From Ferrimonas sediminum (GTDB taxonomy: Bacteria; Pseudomonadota; Gammaproteobacteria; Enterobacterales; Shewanellaceae), in assembly GCF_900100175.1 (NCBI RefSeq), contig NZ_FNEM01000002.1, forward strand, positions 124,001-188,000: a stretch of DNA of 64,000 nt, written 5' to 3'. Positions 45,761 through 55,309 of this stretch are shown in pieces (position 1 is the stretch's first letter; each line of letters starts with the position of its first letter). The notes beneath the pieces were generated by a model that was given only the letters and a program-made list of their open reading frames with translations, was not told the DNA's origin and did not search any database. The position numbers and the translations under genes were made by a program.

Positions 45761-47122
45761 TTAACCATATATTTGAGACGGCAACCAGGTAGCCAGAGAT
45801 GGCCACAATGCCAGCGCCAGCATCATCAGCAGTTGCAGTGCAATAAAGGGCATCACCCCGCGATACAGGCTGAGGCTGTCCAACTGGGGCGGCGCCACCC
45901 CACGCAGGTAAAACAGCGCAAATCCAAACGGCGGGGTCAGGAACGAGGTCTGCAGATTCAGTGCCAGCATGATCCCCAGCCACACCGGATCCAGCCCCAT
46001 CATCATCAGGGTCGGCGCCACCAGCGGAACCACCACAAAGGTGATCTCGATAAAATCCAAAATGAACCCCAGTAGAAACACCAGCAGCATCACCACCAGG
46101 GTGGCTCCGATCACCCCGCCAGGCAGGTTGGACAGCAACTCATGAATCAGGATTTCTCCCCCCAGGCCGCGAAACACCAGCGAGAACAGTGACGCTCCGA
46201 TCAGGATCAAGAACACCATCGCCGTAATACGGACGGTTTCCTGCAGCGCCCCCGCCAACACCGCAACACTGAGACTGCTACGAAACCGGGCCAGCACCAG
46301 GGCGCCGAACGCCCCGACCGCCGCGGCTTCGGTGGGGGTGGCCAGCCCCAGTAAAATCGACCCCAGCACCAGTACGATCAGCACCAGCGGTGGCAGCAAC
46401 GCCAGCAACAACTGCCGCAGAGCCCCGGATTCAGCCGCCTCATGACCGGCGGCAAAATGCTCGGGCCGGCGCCACGACAGCCATAGGGTGTAGACGATGT
46501 AGAGGGTTACCAGCAGCAACCCGGGAATCAGTGCTCCGGCAAACAAATCTCCCACCGACACCGTCCGGGGACTAAACACACCGGCCTTCAGTTGCGCCTG
46601 CTGAAACGCCGACGACAACACGTCCCCCAGCAGCACCAGGGCGATGGAGGGCGGAATGATCTGCCCCAGGGTGCCGGTTGCACAGATGGCACCGGCACTG
46701 AATGCCGGATCGTAGCCACGCCTGAGCATGGCCGGTAGTGACATCAGTCCCATGGTCACCACGGTGGCCCCGACAATGCCGGTGCTGGCCGCCAGTAGCG
46801 CCCCCACCAGCATCACCGAGATCGCCAGTCCGGCCCTCATCCGTCCGAACAGCTGTGCCATGGCCCCCAGCAGTTGCTCCGCCAGCCGTGAACGCTCCAG
46901 TATCACCCCCATCAGCACAAACAGCGGCACCGCCAGCAGCGTCTGGTTGTTGATAATGCCAAACAGACGGTTGGGTATGGCGGTAACAAACGCCCAGTCA
47001 AACACCCCGGCGGCGCTGCCAACCAGGGCAAACCATAGGGCGGTCCCCGCCAGGGCAAAGGCCACCGGAATGCCGCTCATCAGCACCAGGCACACCACGG
47101 CAAACAGCAGCAGTGCCATCAT
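45761..47122 (-). CDS. TRAP transporter large permease DctM
   Basis: 453-residue membrane subunit with about twelve helices that couples solute uptake to the sodium gradient. Family signatures: VLMGVILERSRLAEQLL, SGIVGATVVTMGLMSLPAMLRRGYDPAFSAGAICATGTLGQIIPPSIALVLLGD and LGFILDFIEITFVVVPLVAP. The ATG overlaps the dctQ stop by 4 bases. A loop of about 70 residues near the middle carries charged residues, as in the longer DctM subgroup. Confidence 0.92.
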   Translation of the reverse strand: MMALLLFAVVCLVLMSGIPVAFALAGTALWFALVGSAAGVFDWAFVTAIPNRLFGIINNQTLLAVPLFVLMGVILERSRLAEQLLGAMAQLFGRMRAGLAISVMLVGALLAASTGIVGATVVTMGLMSLPAMLRRGYDPAFSAGAICATGTLGQIIPPSIALVLLGDVLSSAFQQAQLKAGVFSPRTVSVGDLFAGALIPGLLLVTLYIVYTLWLSWRRPEHFAAGHEAAESGALRQLLLALLPPLVLIVLVLGSILLGLATPTEAAAVGAFGALVLARFRSSLSVAVLAGALQETVRITAMVFLILIGASLFSLVFRGLGGEILIHELLSNLPGGVIGATLVVMLLVFLLGFILDFIEITFVVVPLVAPTLMMMGLDPVWLGIMLALNLQTSFLTPPFGFALFYLRGVAPPQLDSLSLYRGVMPFIALQLLMMLALALWPSLATWLPSQIYG

Positions 47123-47619
47123 GATGACGTCCTCAGCTGCCTGAGATTACGCAGAACCTCCACCAGCGCCTGCAGCCCCAGAGTCAGGCACAGCATCAGC
47201 AACAGCGATTTTTGCAGATAGACGCCAGGCAGGCCGCCCACCTCCCCCGAGCCCTCCAAACGTGACCAGGAGGCGCTGACGTAGGGCCAGCTCAGTACCC
47301 AGATGGCCACCAGAGCCGGCAACAGAAACAGCAGCAGGCCGGCCAGGTCCACCCAGGCTTGGCGACGAGGAGAGAAGTTGCGGTAGAAGATATCGACCCG
47401 GACATGGCCCTGATGCTTCAACGTAAACGCGGCCCCGAGGGTAAAAGCAGCGCCGTGCAGGTAGAGCACCGCCTCCTGCAAAGCGATGGAACCAATTTCA
47501 AGGCCGTAGCGTAGTCCCACCACGACAATGGCACACAACAGCATCACCAGGGTCATCCAGCCACACAGCCGGCCCAGGTGTTCACTGAAGGCATCCCCCC
47601 ATTCGATCCATCTCTGCAC
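47119..47619 (-). CDS. TRAP transporter small permease DctQ
   Basis: 166-residue subunit with four helices (family usual). Signatures: LVMLLCAIVVVGLRYG, LQEAVLYLHGAAFTLGAAFTLKHQGHVRVDIFYRNFSPRRQAWVD. The start is a GTG at 47619 (VQRWIEWGDAF) with a strong AGGAGGG site 5 bases upstream; an ATG 18 codons earlier has none. First gene of the TRAP operon. Confidence 0.88.
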   Translation of the reverse strand: MQRWIEWGDAFSEHLGRLCGWMTLVMLLCAIVVVGLRYGLEIGSIALQEAVLYLHGAAFTLGAAFTLKHQGHVRVDIFYRNFSPRRQAWVDLAGLLLFLLPALVAIWVLSWPYVSASWSRLEGSGEVGGLPGVYLQKSLLLMLCLTLGLQALVEVLRNLRQLRTSS

Positions 47620-47787
47620 CCTGCCCTCCTTTTGCTTGTTGACCGGACACCGCCGAGCCTCAAAAGTTAACACCTTGATAACAAAAAGCGAGCGGGATTG
47701 CGAATAAACCGGTGGCGAGTTCGGCCGGGGGAGGGAGGGGGCAACCAGGCTGCCAACGGCGGCAGCCTCAATTCAATCGGTTCGGGA

Positions 47788-48096
47788 TCAGCTCAGCGAG
47801 CCGGTGCAGCCCGGTGTGCGCGGAGCCTGTTGCTGCTGTTGCCACTCGTCCGGGGTATAGGTGTGCAGGGCCAGGGCGTGCAGACCGGCATCAAACTGAG
47901 GCTGCAGCAAGCCGTTGACGGTACGGTGACGGGTCAGCAGCCGCTGCCCCTCAAACTCGGCACTGACCACAATCAACTTAAAGTGGGTTTCACTGTCTTT
48001 GGGGGTGCGGTGCATGTAGCTTTCGTTGATCACCTCGAGGTGAACCGGTGACAGTGCTTCGCTCACTGTGGTTTCGATGGCCTGTTGAATCGACAT
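47788..48096 (-). CDS. bolA: BolA family protein
   Basis: 102-residue BolA protein with the class II KH-like fold, linked to Fe-S trafficking with monothiol glutaredoxins and to stress morphology. Signatures: VHLEVINESYMHRTPKDSETHFKLIVVS, FEGQRLLTRHRTVNGLLQP and LHALALHTYTPDEWQ; the conserved histidine of the latter is present. The ATG at 48096 by family start. In E. coli bolA neighbours yajG-ampG; here those genes lie 4.5 kb away. Confidence 0.93.
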   Translation of the reverse strand: MSIQQAIETTVSEALSPVHLEVINESYMHRTPKDSETHFKLIVVSAEFEGQRLLTRHRTVNGLLQPQFDAGLHALALHTYTPDEWQQQQQAPRTPGCTGSLS

Positions 48097-48191
48097 TAGG
48101 GGTACTCCATGGCGTCTGAGTGTGTGCCTTGGGCCACTTATACCCTGCCGAGTGGGTGAACTCAACCGTACCGCCGGCAGGGGCATCGGGG

Positions 48192-48803
48192 TCAGTGCCA
48201 GAATCCGGGAATGATGTAACGGAAGGTCAGGCTGATGCGCTCCTGCTCTACCCGCTTTCGGGCGGGAAGTTGGTGCTTGCACTGGCGCTGGGCCAGGGGC
48301 AACAGCTGCAGCAAGCTGCCGTGAGGCATGGTGAAATCCTGCTGCTGATGATCCTGACTGCGCAGCTGCAACGGCCGTCCGGCCCCGAGGGAGACGATGG
48401 CCACTTGGGGCTGCTGGCCCATCTCGGGCTCGTTGTCGCTGTGCCAGCCCATTTTATCGTCACCGCTGCGATAGCGATTGGCGAGCACGGCATTAAATCG
48501 GGTACCGCAGTGCTGCGACACATTGAACATCAGTGCATTGAGCCAGGATGGCAGAGGCTGGGGTTTAAGCAGGGTGCCGGAGTAACGGTAATCGCACCGG
48601 TGTTCGCCCAGCCAGCACTGCATACGCGGGATCTGATGACGCCGGCCGAACACCTGCACACTGGGCTGCTCCCAGGGCAACGCCAGGCACCGCTCAAACA
48701 ACTGGTCGCTCTGCTCCCGGGTCAGAAACTGTGGCCAGTAGCGGGCCAGTTCGCTGTCTTTCAGGTACAACCGCTGCGGCATCTGGGCCTGATCAAGTAT
48801 CAT
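48192..48803 (-). CDS. AlkB-like 2-oxoglutarate/Fe(II) dioxygenase
   Basis: 203-residue member of the AlkB family that repairs alkylated bases by oxidative demethylation. The iron triad is visible: H121 and D123 in GWHSDNEPEM and H177 in KHQLP; the 2-oxoglutarate arginine is in ISLTFR near residue 195. The nucleotide-recognition part (VFGRRHQIPRMQCWLG, YRYSG) resembles ALKBH2/3-like bacterial proteins more than E. coli AlkB. Ends WH a few residues past the conserved arginine. Single gene next to bolA and glycerate kinase. Confidence 0.88.
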   Translation of the reverse strand: MILDQAQMPQRLYLKDSELARYWPQFLTREQSDQLFERCLALPWEQPSVQVFGRRHQIPRMQCWLGEHRCDYRYSGTLLKPQPLPSWLNALMFNVSQHCGTRFNAVLANRYRSGDDKMGWHSDNEPEMGQQPQVAIVSLGAGRPLQLRSQDHQQQDFTMPHGSLLQLLPLAQRQCKHQLPARKRVEQERISLTFRYIIPGFWH

Positions 48804-48831
48804 ATGTCACCGTATTCCTTTACCGGTTTGG

Positions 48832-50004
48832 CTAGGCCGCCGACGAACGAACCCGGGTATAGAGGTTCATCTCCTGGGCCAGCACCAGGCTCATGGCCAG
48901 GTTTCTGGCGGTGCGTTCTACATTGGCCCGTGCCTGATCCAGGGCCTGTTGTAAGGGCACCGACGCCGGCACCACCGGGAACACCGCATCGATGCCATGC
49001 TCCAGCACCACGTCGCTGTCGTCGGAAACGCAGCCGGCAATGGCGATCACCGGAATGTTCTGCGCCTTGGCGGCCCGCGCCACACCGATAGGGGTCTTGC
49101 CGTGAATGGTCTGGCTGTCGATACGGCCTTCACCGGTGATCACCAGATCCGCGTCTTTCAGCTGCTCGGGCAGTGCCACCGCCTCCATGACAATGTCAAT
49201 GCCAGGCCGCAGCGAGGCGTTCAACAGCCCCAGCAAGGCGGCCCCCAATCCCCCGGCCGCCCCGGCACCGGCGGCGTGCTTAATGTCGCAGCCCAGTTGG
49301 CTTTTAATCAGATCGGCATAGTGACTGAGGTTGGCATCCAGCTGCAGAATCATATCTTCGCTGGCGCCCTTCTGTGGACCGAATACCCGTGACGCCCCTC
49401 GGGGGCCACACAACGGGTTGTTCACATCGCAGGCCACTTCCAGCGAAACCTGTGACAGGCGGGGATCCAGCCCCGATAGATCGATCTCGGTCAGACCAGC
49501 CAGGGCTCCGCCACCAAAAGCGGCGTCATTGCCGCGGACATCCAGCATACGGGCTCCCAGAGCCTGGACCATGCCCATGCCGCCGTCGTTAGTGGCACTG
49601 CCACCGATGCCCACGATCAGATGACGAACCCCCAGATCCAGCGCCGCCCGAATCAATTCGCCAGTGCCGAAGCTGGTGGTCATGAGTGGGTTTCTCTGCG
49701 CCGCCGGCACCAGATGCAGGCCAGAGGCGGCGGCCATCTCGATGACGGCGGTCTGACCGTCTCCCAGCAGGCCAAAGAAAGCGTCAACCGGTTGACCCAG
49801 CGGACCGGTCACCTGTTGGTGAATCAGGCGTCCACCGGTGGCATCCACCAGCGATTGCACCGTCCCTTCGCCGCCATCGGCCATAGGTAATTTGTGAATA
49901 TCGGCGTCGGGCATCGCCTGTCGCAATCCGGTTTCGATGGCAGACGCCACCTCCATGGCATTGAGGCTCTCTTTGTAGGAGTCCGGGGCGATGACAATTT
50001 TCAT
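48832..50004 (-). CDS. Glycerate 2-kinase (GarK/GlxK family)
   Basis: 390-residue kinase that phosphorylates glycerate, usually to 2-phosphoglycerate in the GarK family. Signatures: MKIVIAPDSYKESLNAMEVA, PMADGGEGTVQSLVDATGG, GIGGSATNDGGMGMVQALG, CDVNNPLCGPRGASRVFGPQKG and VITGEGRIDSQTIHGKTP. It lies 234 bases downstream of a cdaR-type regulator gene, with a palindrome at 50179 between them. No glucarate, galactarate or glyoxylate genes are in the window. Confidence 0.93.
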   Translation of the reverse strand: MKIVIAPDSYKESLNAMEVASAIETGLRQAMPDADIHKLPMADGGEGTVQSLVDATGGRLIHQQVTGPLGQPVDAFFGLLGDGQTAVIEMAAASGLHLVPAAQRNPLMTTSFGTGELIRAALDLGVRHLIVGIGGSATNDGGMGMVQALGARMLDVRGNDAAFGGGALAGLTEIDLSGLDPRLSQVSLEVACDVNNPLCGPRGASRVFGPQKGASEDMILQLDANLSHYADLIKSQLGCDIKHAAGAGAAGGLGAALLGLLNASLRPGIDIVMEAVALPEQLKDADLVITGEGRIDSQTIHGKTPIGVARAAKAQNIPVIAIAGCVSDDSDVVLEHGIDAVFPVVPASVPLQQALDQARANVERTARNLAMSLVLAQEMNLYTRVRSSAA

Positions 50005-50178
50005 GGAGTGCAGTCCTCACAATCTGTCGACGGCTACCCGGAGAATCCCCGAGGGTAACCACAAGACGGGCCAACGGCCCTTCCACAGCCGCGAAGCTGC
50101 GTCAATTACTATGGCACAGGCGGGAGCGTTGTTCTTTGTACGGATGACTGAATATGAGGTGAAAAAAATTCCCTTTCT

Positions 50179-50194
50179 TTGTGCGAGCGCACAA
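50179..50194. promoter_or_regulatory. Palindrome between cdaR and the glycerate kinase gene, candidate CdaR operator
   Basis: TTGTGCG-AG-CGCACAA, a perfect 16-bp inverted repeat, 175 bases before the kinase start. A CdaR-family protein is encoded just upstream, which makes it the natural binder; not known from this sequence alone. Confidence 0.5.
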
Positions 50195-50238
50195 CGGCGG
50201 CGGGAGTTTTGGCCAAAAACAGGCCGATTTTGCCCAGG

Positions 50239-51378
50239 TTAACGGTTCAACATCGCCAGATACAATCGGGTGCGATCACTGAGGTTATGGATATTCAGGC
50301 CGGTAATGCGAGAGACCTTATCGAGCCGGTACCTTAGGGTATTGCGGTGAATGTGCAGCGTGTCGCAGGTACGGCTGAGATCACAATCCTGCTCGAAGTA
50401 GTGGTGCAGCGTCCGCAGCAGACTGCCGTTGCCATCGGCGGCCTGCAGCAGTTGCAGAGGCTGTTGTAACTGTTGCCGGCGCCAGCTGTCGCCGTTCAGG
50501 CCACTGAGCAGAACCGGCAGGATATGATCCTGATAAAACAGTACCTCCTCCTGATCCCCGGCCGCATCCAGGGTGGCCTTGGCGGTCTGGTAGGAGCGGG
50601 CCAGCCCCCTCAGGCCGGGAAAAAATTCCCCCAGGGCGATGCGGATTCGAAACTGATCTTCACCACTGATGCGCTTGAGCAGCTTGTCCACCCGCTTGCG
50701 TTCACTCTCGACCGACCAGCCCCCATCGGTCAACTCCACCGGTTTGAGCACCACCACCTCGTTGTCGGATACCGACGAAATCGCCACCAGATTGTCCCGC
50801 TGCGGGTACTCCAACAGCTGCACCAGCCGCTGCAAATGATGGTGTGACTGACCATCACTGTCATAGGGAAACACCTTGACGATGGCGGCGATGCGAGGCT
50901 GGGTCAGATCCAGCTGCAACCGATCGGCCACCGACAGCAACTGCGACTCATTGAGGCTCTGGCCATGGGTCAGGCTGAGAACCAGCTCCTCCCGATGTCG
51001 CTTGCTCCACTGAATCTGGTCCATCAGCGCCGCCTGCTCTACCACCAGCTCGGCGGTCATCTTCACCAGCTCACCGTAGTTGCTGACCTGCTCCGGCTTG
51101 CCGGAGATCCCCACCACGCCGATGGGCTTACCCTGGAATAAGATTGGCAAGTTAATGCCCGGCAGCACCCCCTTGAGGCTGGCTGCCATGGCATCGTCGA
51201 TCTCCAGTACCCGGTTGTCCCCCATCGCCAGGATGGCGCCTTCGTGGCGCTGGTTGAGCCGGCGTGGATCACCGGACCCGATGATCCAGCCATTTTCGTC
51301 CATCACCACTACCGAAAACTTGATGATTTTCATGGTTCGTTCGACGATCTGGCGGGCAATGGTTTTGGTCAGTTGCAT
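50239..51378 (-). CDS. cdaR: CdaR family transcriptional regulator (sugar-diacid recognition type)
   Basis: 379-residue regulator. N-terminal Diacid_rec domain (QIVERTMKIIKFSVVVMDENGWIIGSGDPRRLNQRHEGA, INLPILFQGKPIGVVGISG), a middle GGDEF-like/PucR region (FRIRIALGEFFPGLRGLARSYQTAKATLDAAG) and a C-terminal helix-turn-helix (LSRTCDTLHIHRNTLRYRLDKVSRITG). In E. coli CdaR activates glucarate, galactarate and glycerate use. Here it precedes glycerate kinase on the same strand, so the effector is plausibly glycerate or a diacid. Confidence 0.92.
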   Translation of the reverse strand: MQLTKTIARQIVERTMKIIKFSVVVMDENGWIIGSGDPRRLNQRHEGAILAMGDNRVLEIDDAMAASLKGVLPGINLPILFQGKPIGVVGISGKPEQVSNYGELVKMTAELVVEQAALMDQIQWSKRHREELVLSLTHGQSLNESQLLSVADRLQLDLTQPRIAAIVKVFPYDSDGQSHHHLQRLVQLLEYPQRDNLVAISSVSDNEVVVLKPVELTDGGWSVESERKRVDKLLKRISGEDQFRIRIALGEFFPGLRGLARSYQTAKATLDAAGDQEEVLFYQDHILPVLLSGLNGDSWRRQQLQQPLQLLQAADGNGSLLRTLHHYFEQDCDLSRTCDTLHIHRNTLRYRLDKVSRITGLNIHNLSDRTRLYLAMLNR

Positions 51379-51533
51379 AGGGGCTATGAGTTGTTGGCAG
51401 ACCCGGCCAGTGTGCCATGGCCGCCCGGCGGCGGCAATCGCTTCATTGCCAAGCGCATTAAGGCGGGATTGTCGTTTGGCCCCCCGGCCGACTTCTGCGA
51501 CAATAGCACCACCTAAACTCTTTCCATGCCGCC

Positions 51534-52640
51534 ATGTCCGAGACCCTGACCCTGGAGTCCCTCAGCCTGAGACTCCGCCGCTTCCCCGACACCCAGCACA
51601 GCGAATTGCTCGCCTGGGATGCCGCCGATGAACTGCTGATGCTCAACGCCCTGCCCGATGTCAGTGGCCAGTTGCTGATCATCAATGACCACTTCGGCGC
51701 CCTGGGCTGCGCCACCGCCGGGCTGGACCCACTGTGGGTTAACGATTCGTTCGTTGCCCACCAGGCGCTGAAGCAGAACCTGGATCTCAATGCCCTGCCC
51801 CGGCCCAGCCACTGCCTGTCGGATCTGCAGCCCCCCCAGTCCCCCATCGAGCAGGTGTGGCTGAAACTGCCACGTAACCTGCGCTACCTGGAGTACATTC
51901 TGGACTGGCTCAACGGCCACCTTCCTGAAGGCACCAAGGTGATCATTGCCGCCCGATTGAAGGAGATGCCCACCAGCCTCAAAGGCCTCACCGAAGCCTA
52001 TCTGGACGAGATTCAACCCTCCCGAATCCGTAAGAAGGCCCGTCTGCTGATTGGAAAAACCAGCGGCCGCCGCGCCACCAAGCCGCTGCTGCAACGCTGG
52101 ACTGTCGAGGGCTCTGACTGGCAACTGGATAACTACCCTAATGTGTTTTCCGGCAACCGCCTCGACCTCGCCGCCCACCTGATGCTGCAGCACATTCCCG
52201 GCGGCCATCAGCAGATCATCGATCTTGGCTGTGGCAACGGCGTGCTGTCACTGGCGGCAGCCCAGGCCAACCCCGAAGCAGTGATTCACGCGGTAGACGA
52301 GTCCTGGCATGCGGTGAAAAGCTGTGGTGACACCCTGGGGCGCTACCTCAAGCCGGAGCAGTTCCAGACTCACTGGGACGACTGTCTGACCCACTTCGAC
52401 GGCGACAGCGTCGATCTGATTTTGTGCAATCCGCCGTTCCATCAGCAGCAGGCCATCACCGACCACATCGCCTGGCAGATGTTCCGCGACGCCAAACGCG
52501 CCCTGGCGCCCGGCGGACGCCTGCGGGTCATCGGCAACCGCCACCTGGGCTACCACATCAAGCTGATGCGGCTGTTTGGCAAGGTAGAAACCGTGGCAGC
52601 CAACGCCAAATTTGTTATTCTCGATGCCGTTAAACGCTAA
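51534..52640 (+). CDS. rlmG: 23S rRNA (guanine(1835)-N2)-methyltransferase RlmG
   Basis: 368-residue methyltransferase (E. coli 378). The N-terminal half is the inactive domain of the RsmC/RlmG family; the C-terminal half has the SAM site IIDLGCGNGVLSLAAAQANP and the catalytic NPPF motif (LILCNPPFHQQQAITDHIAW). Start at 51534 by family. First gene of the run rlmG-yajG-ppiA-ampG, with gaps of 24, 13 and 4 bases. Confidence 0.95.
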   Translation: MSETLTLESLSLRLRRFPDTQHSELLAWDAADELLMLNALPDVSGQLLIINDHFGALGCATAGLDPLWVNDSFVAHQALKQNLDLNALPRPSHCLSDLQPPQSPIEQVWLKLPRNLRYLEYILDWLNGHLPEGTKVIIAARLKEMPTSLKGLTEAYLDEIQPSRIRKKARLLIGKTSGRRATKPLLQRWTVEGSDWQLDNYPNVFSGNRLDLAAHLMLQHIPGGHQQIIDLGCGNGVLSLAAAQANPEAVIHAVDESWHAVKSCGDTLGRYLKPEQFQTHWDDCLTHFDGDSVDLILCNPPFHQQQAITDHIAWQMFRDAKRALAPGGRLRVIGNRHLGYHIKLMRLFGKVETVAANAKFVILDAVKR

Positions 52641-52664
52641 CCACCTCACCAGTTAGGGACCCCC

Positions 52665-53216
52665 ATGAACAAAATTCTGCTCATCGCCGCCCTCCTGCTC
52701 GGCGGCTGTGCCTCGACCCCCAATACCCTGATCCTGGCTCCGGACGCACCTATGGTGGCCAGCCATAGCCCCCAGGGCCAACTGCGGATGGAAACCGTCG
52801 ACCATCGCAGCGAACAATACCTGGTAGAGATTCGCAGTGGCGACGGCGCCGCCCAGCTGCTGAGCCCGGCCGAGCCCCCCAGGCAACTGCTGGACAAGGG
52901 TGTGCGTAACGCCTTGACCCGAATGGGCTTTGACATCGATCCGGCCGCCAGCACCCAGATGACCCTGTCACTGGACCGGCTGGTGATGGAGGTCAACCAG
53001 ACCACCTTCAAGCACGACGCCAACAGCCAGCTGGACGCCACCGTGTTTATCGACAACAACGGCCGCCAGTTGACCAAACGCTTTACCGTGCGCAGCAACT
53101 TCAACGGCCCGCTGAAACCCGACATGTCCCGCATCGAGCGCGAGATGAACGACCGCCTGACTCAGTTGATGACCGACATCGTCACCGACGCCGAAGTCCA
53201 ACAGTACCTGCAATAA
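52665..53216 (+). CDS. yajG: YajG family lipoprotein
   Basis: 183-residue lipoprotein (lipobox LGGC) of the YajG family, probably in the outer membrane. Family features: TLILAPDAPM after the anchor, QLLDKGVRNALTRMGFDI and the closing helix REMNDRLTQLMTDIVTDAEVQQYL. Function is unknown, but the gene is next to ampG in many gammaproteobacteria, as here, with a peptidyl-prolyl isomerase gene between them. Confidence 0.92.
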   Translation: MNKILLIAALLLGGCASTPNTLILAPDAPMVASHSPQGQLRMETVDHRSEQYLVEIRSGDGAAQLLSPAEPPRQLLDKGVRNALTRMGFDIDPAASTQMTLSLDRLVMEVNQTTFKHDANSQLDATVFIDNNGRQLTKRFTVRSNFNGPLKPDMSRIEREMNDRLTQLMTDIVTDAEVQQYLQ

Positions 53217-53229
53217 GGAGATGGCAAGG

Positions 53230-53811
53230 ATGCGAACCCTGATCCCCCTGCTCTTTTCTCTGTTCATCAGCCCGGCGTGGGCCGATGCCATACAGAGTGA
53301 CAACCTGTTCCCTCGGGTACAGATGAAGACCAGCAAAGGCACCTTGATCGTGGAACTGGACCGTACCCGGGCGCCATTGACGGTGGATAACTTCCTGACC
53401 TACGTAGTCAACGGCGACTACGACAACACCGACTTTCATCGGGTTGTCGCCGGGTTTGTGGTTCAGGGCGGCGGTTACCGCGCCGATGGCGAAGCCATCG
53501 CCGAACGGGCCACCATCTTCAATGAATCCGGTAACGGCCTGTCCAATGAGTACGGCAGCATCGCCATGGCACGGGAGAATGCGCCCCATACCGCCACCAA
53601 CCAGTTCTTCTTTAACCTCGACGACAACAGTCGCCTCGATCCGTCGCGTCGTCGCTGGGGATACGCGGTATTTGGCTCGGTCAGTGAAGGGCTGGAGGTG
53701 CTGGACGCCATGGGCGAAGTGGCCACCGAGTACGATCCGGACATGGGGGCCGACAGCAAGCCAGTCGAACCCCTGCTGTTGATCAAAGCCACCCTGTTGC
53801 CGGAAGAGTAA
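53230..53811 (+). CDS. ppiA: Periplasmic cyclophilin-type peptidyl-prolyl isomerase
   Basis: 193-residue proline isomerase. Signal peptide of about 19 residues ending SPAWADA, then the cyclophilin core with FHRVVAGFVVQGGGY, AMARENAPHTATNQFFFNL and WGYAVFGSVSEGLEVLD. I start at the ATG at 53230, because AAGGAG lies 9 bases upstream; the ATG at 53221 sits right on that site. Resembles E. coli PpiA in length and export. Confidence 0.9.
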   Translation: MRTLIPLLFSLFISPAWADAIQSDNLFPRVQMKTSKGTLIVELDRTRAPLTVDNFLTYVVNGDYDNTDFHRVVAGFVVQGGGYRADGEAIAERATIFNESGNGLSNEYGSIAMARENAPHTATNQFFFNLDDNSRLDPSRRRWGYAVFGSVSEGLEVLDAMGEVATEYDPDMGADSKPVEPLLLIKATLLPEE

Positions 53812-53815
53812 GCCG

Positions 53816-55201
53816 ATGATCGATCGCCTGCAGCAGCGCTTCGGCGCCTTCTCCGTCTACCTGCACAAGCGGGTATTGGTGCTGCTGGCGCTGGGGTTCT
53901 CCTCCGGGCTACCGCTGATGCTGGTGTTTGGTTCCCTGTCCTTCTGGCTCAGGGAAGCGGGCATCGACCGCACCACCATCGGCTTTCTCAGCTGGGTGGC
54001 CATGGCTTACACCATCAAGTTTCTGTGGGCACCGGTGGTGGACCGGATGCCGCTGCCGCTGCTGACCCGGCTGTTCGGCCGCCGCCGCAGCTGGATGCTG
54101 CTGTCGCAGCTGGGTCTGATTCTCGGCCTGACCGGCATGGCCAGCTCCGATCCGACCCTGAACCTGTCCGCTCTGGTGGGCTTTGCCCTGATGGTGGCGC
54201 TGTGCTCGGCCACCCAGGACATCGTCATCGATGCCTTTCGCATCGAAACCGCGCCCGAAGAGATGCAGGGCGCACTGGCCGCCGCCTATCAAACCGGCTA
54301 TCGCCTCGGCATGATGCTGGCCACCGCCGGCGCCCTGGCCATTGCCGCCTGGGCCGGTGGCGACGACGGCTACAATCCGGTGGGCTGGCAAACCGCCTAT
54401 CTGGCGATGGCCGCCGCCATGAGCGTCGGTGTCGTCGCCACGCTGCTGGCCAAGGAGCCGCAGATCAACCCGCAGCGGCTGCAACTGGAAACCCTGGAGA
54501 CGCTGGAGCGACTGCTGCACCTGCCGCCTCGCCTACAACGCCTGTTGATGTGGGGCTACACCGCCATCGTCTGCCCCTTCAAGGACTTCTTCCAACGCTT
54601 CGGCCGGCAGGCGCTGCTGATTCTGCTGCTGATCGCCTGCTACCGCATCTCCGACGTTGTCATGGGGGTGATGGCCAATGTGTTTTACGTCGACATGGGC
54701 TTCTCCAAGGCCGAAATCGCCACCATCTCCAAGGTGTACGGAGTGATCATGACCATGGTCGGCGCCGCCGTCGGCGGCGTGCTGATTGCCCGGTTCGGTA
54801 CCCTGAAGATTCTGTTTGCCGGCGCTCTGGCCGTGGCCCTGACCAACCTGTTGTTTTCCCTTCAGGCGATGGTCGGCTATAACACCAGCCTGTTGACCGT
54901 GGTGATTGCCGCCGACAGCTTCAGTGCCGGCATCGCCACCGCGGCTTTCATCACCTACCTGTCCAGCCTGACCAATGTGGCATTCTCGGCTACCCAGTAT
55001 GCCCTGCTGTCCTCGATGATGTTGCTGCTTCCCAAGTTCCTGGCGGGTTTCTCCGGCGCCCTGGTGGACACGGTTGGCTATCCGAGCTTCTTCCTGTTGT
55101 GCTGCCTGCTGGGGCTGCCGGTACTGGTGCTGATTGCCCTTACCGCTCGCCATGGCAGCAAAGCGCCGGCGCCGGAGGCAGACGTTCCCCAGCAACAGTG
55201 A
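53816..55201 (+). CDS. ampG: Muropeptide permease AmpG
   Basis: 461-residue MFS transporter that imports anhydro-muropeptides for cell-wall recycling. Signatures: LGFSSGLPLMLVFGSLSFWLREAGIDRTTIGFLSWV, FLWAPVVDRMPLPLL, GRRRSWML and SATQDIVIDAFRIETAPEEMQGALAAAYQTGYRLGM. About twelve to fourteen helices. No ampD or ampR genes nearby. Last gene of the rlmG run. Confidence 0.95.
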   Translation: MIDRLQQRFGAFSVYLHKRVLVLLALGFSSGLPLMLVFGSLSFWLREAGIDRTTIGFLSWVAMAYTIKFLWAPVVDRMPLPLLTRLFGRRRSWMLLSQLGLILGLTGMASSDPTLNLSALVGFALMVALCSATQDIVIDAFRIETAPEEMQGALAAAYQTGYRLGMMLATAGALAIAAWAGGDDGYNPVGWQTAYLAMAAAMSVGVVATLLAKEPQINPQRLQLETLETLERLLHLPPRLQRLLMWGYTAIVCPFKDFFQRFGRQALLILLLIACYRISDVVMGVMANVFYVDMGFSKAEIATISKVYGVIMTMVGAAVGGVLIARFGTLKILFAGALAVALTNLLFSLQAMVGYNTSLLTVVIAADSFSAGIATAAFITYLSSLTNVAFSATQYALLSSMMLLLPKFLAGFSGALVDTVGYPSFFLLCCLLGLPVLVLIALTARHGSKAPAPEADVPQQQ

Positions 55202-55309
55202 TGCCTTCATAGGCCTTTCCTTTGTCGACCAGATCGGATTAAATTCAAACAATAAATTCATAAGATTAGGTGTCTTAACCCCTAGCCCCACCATCACCCT
55301 GGAGTCGTT

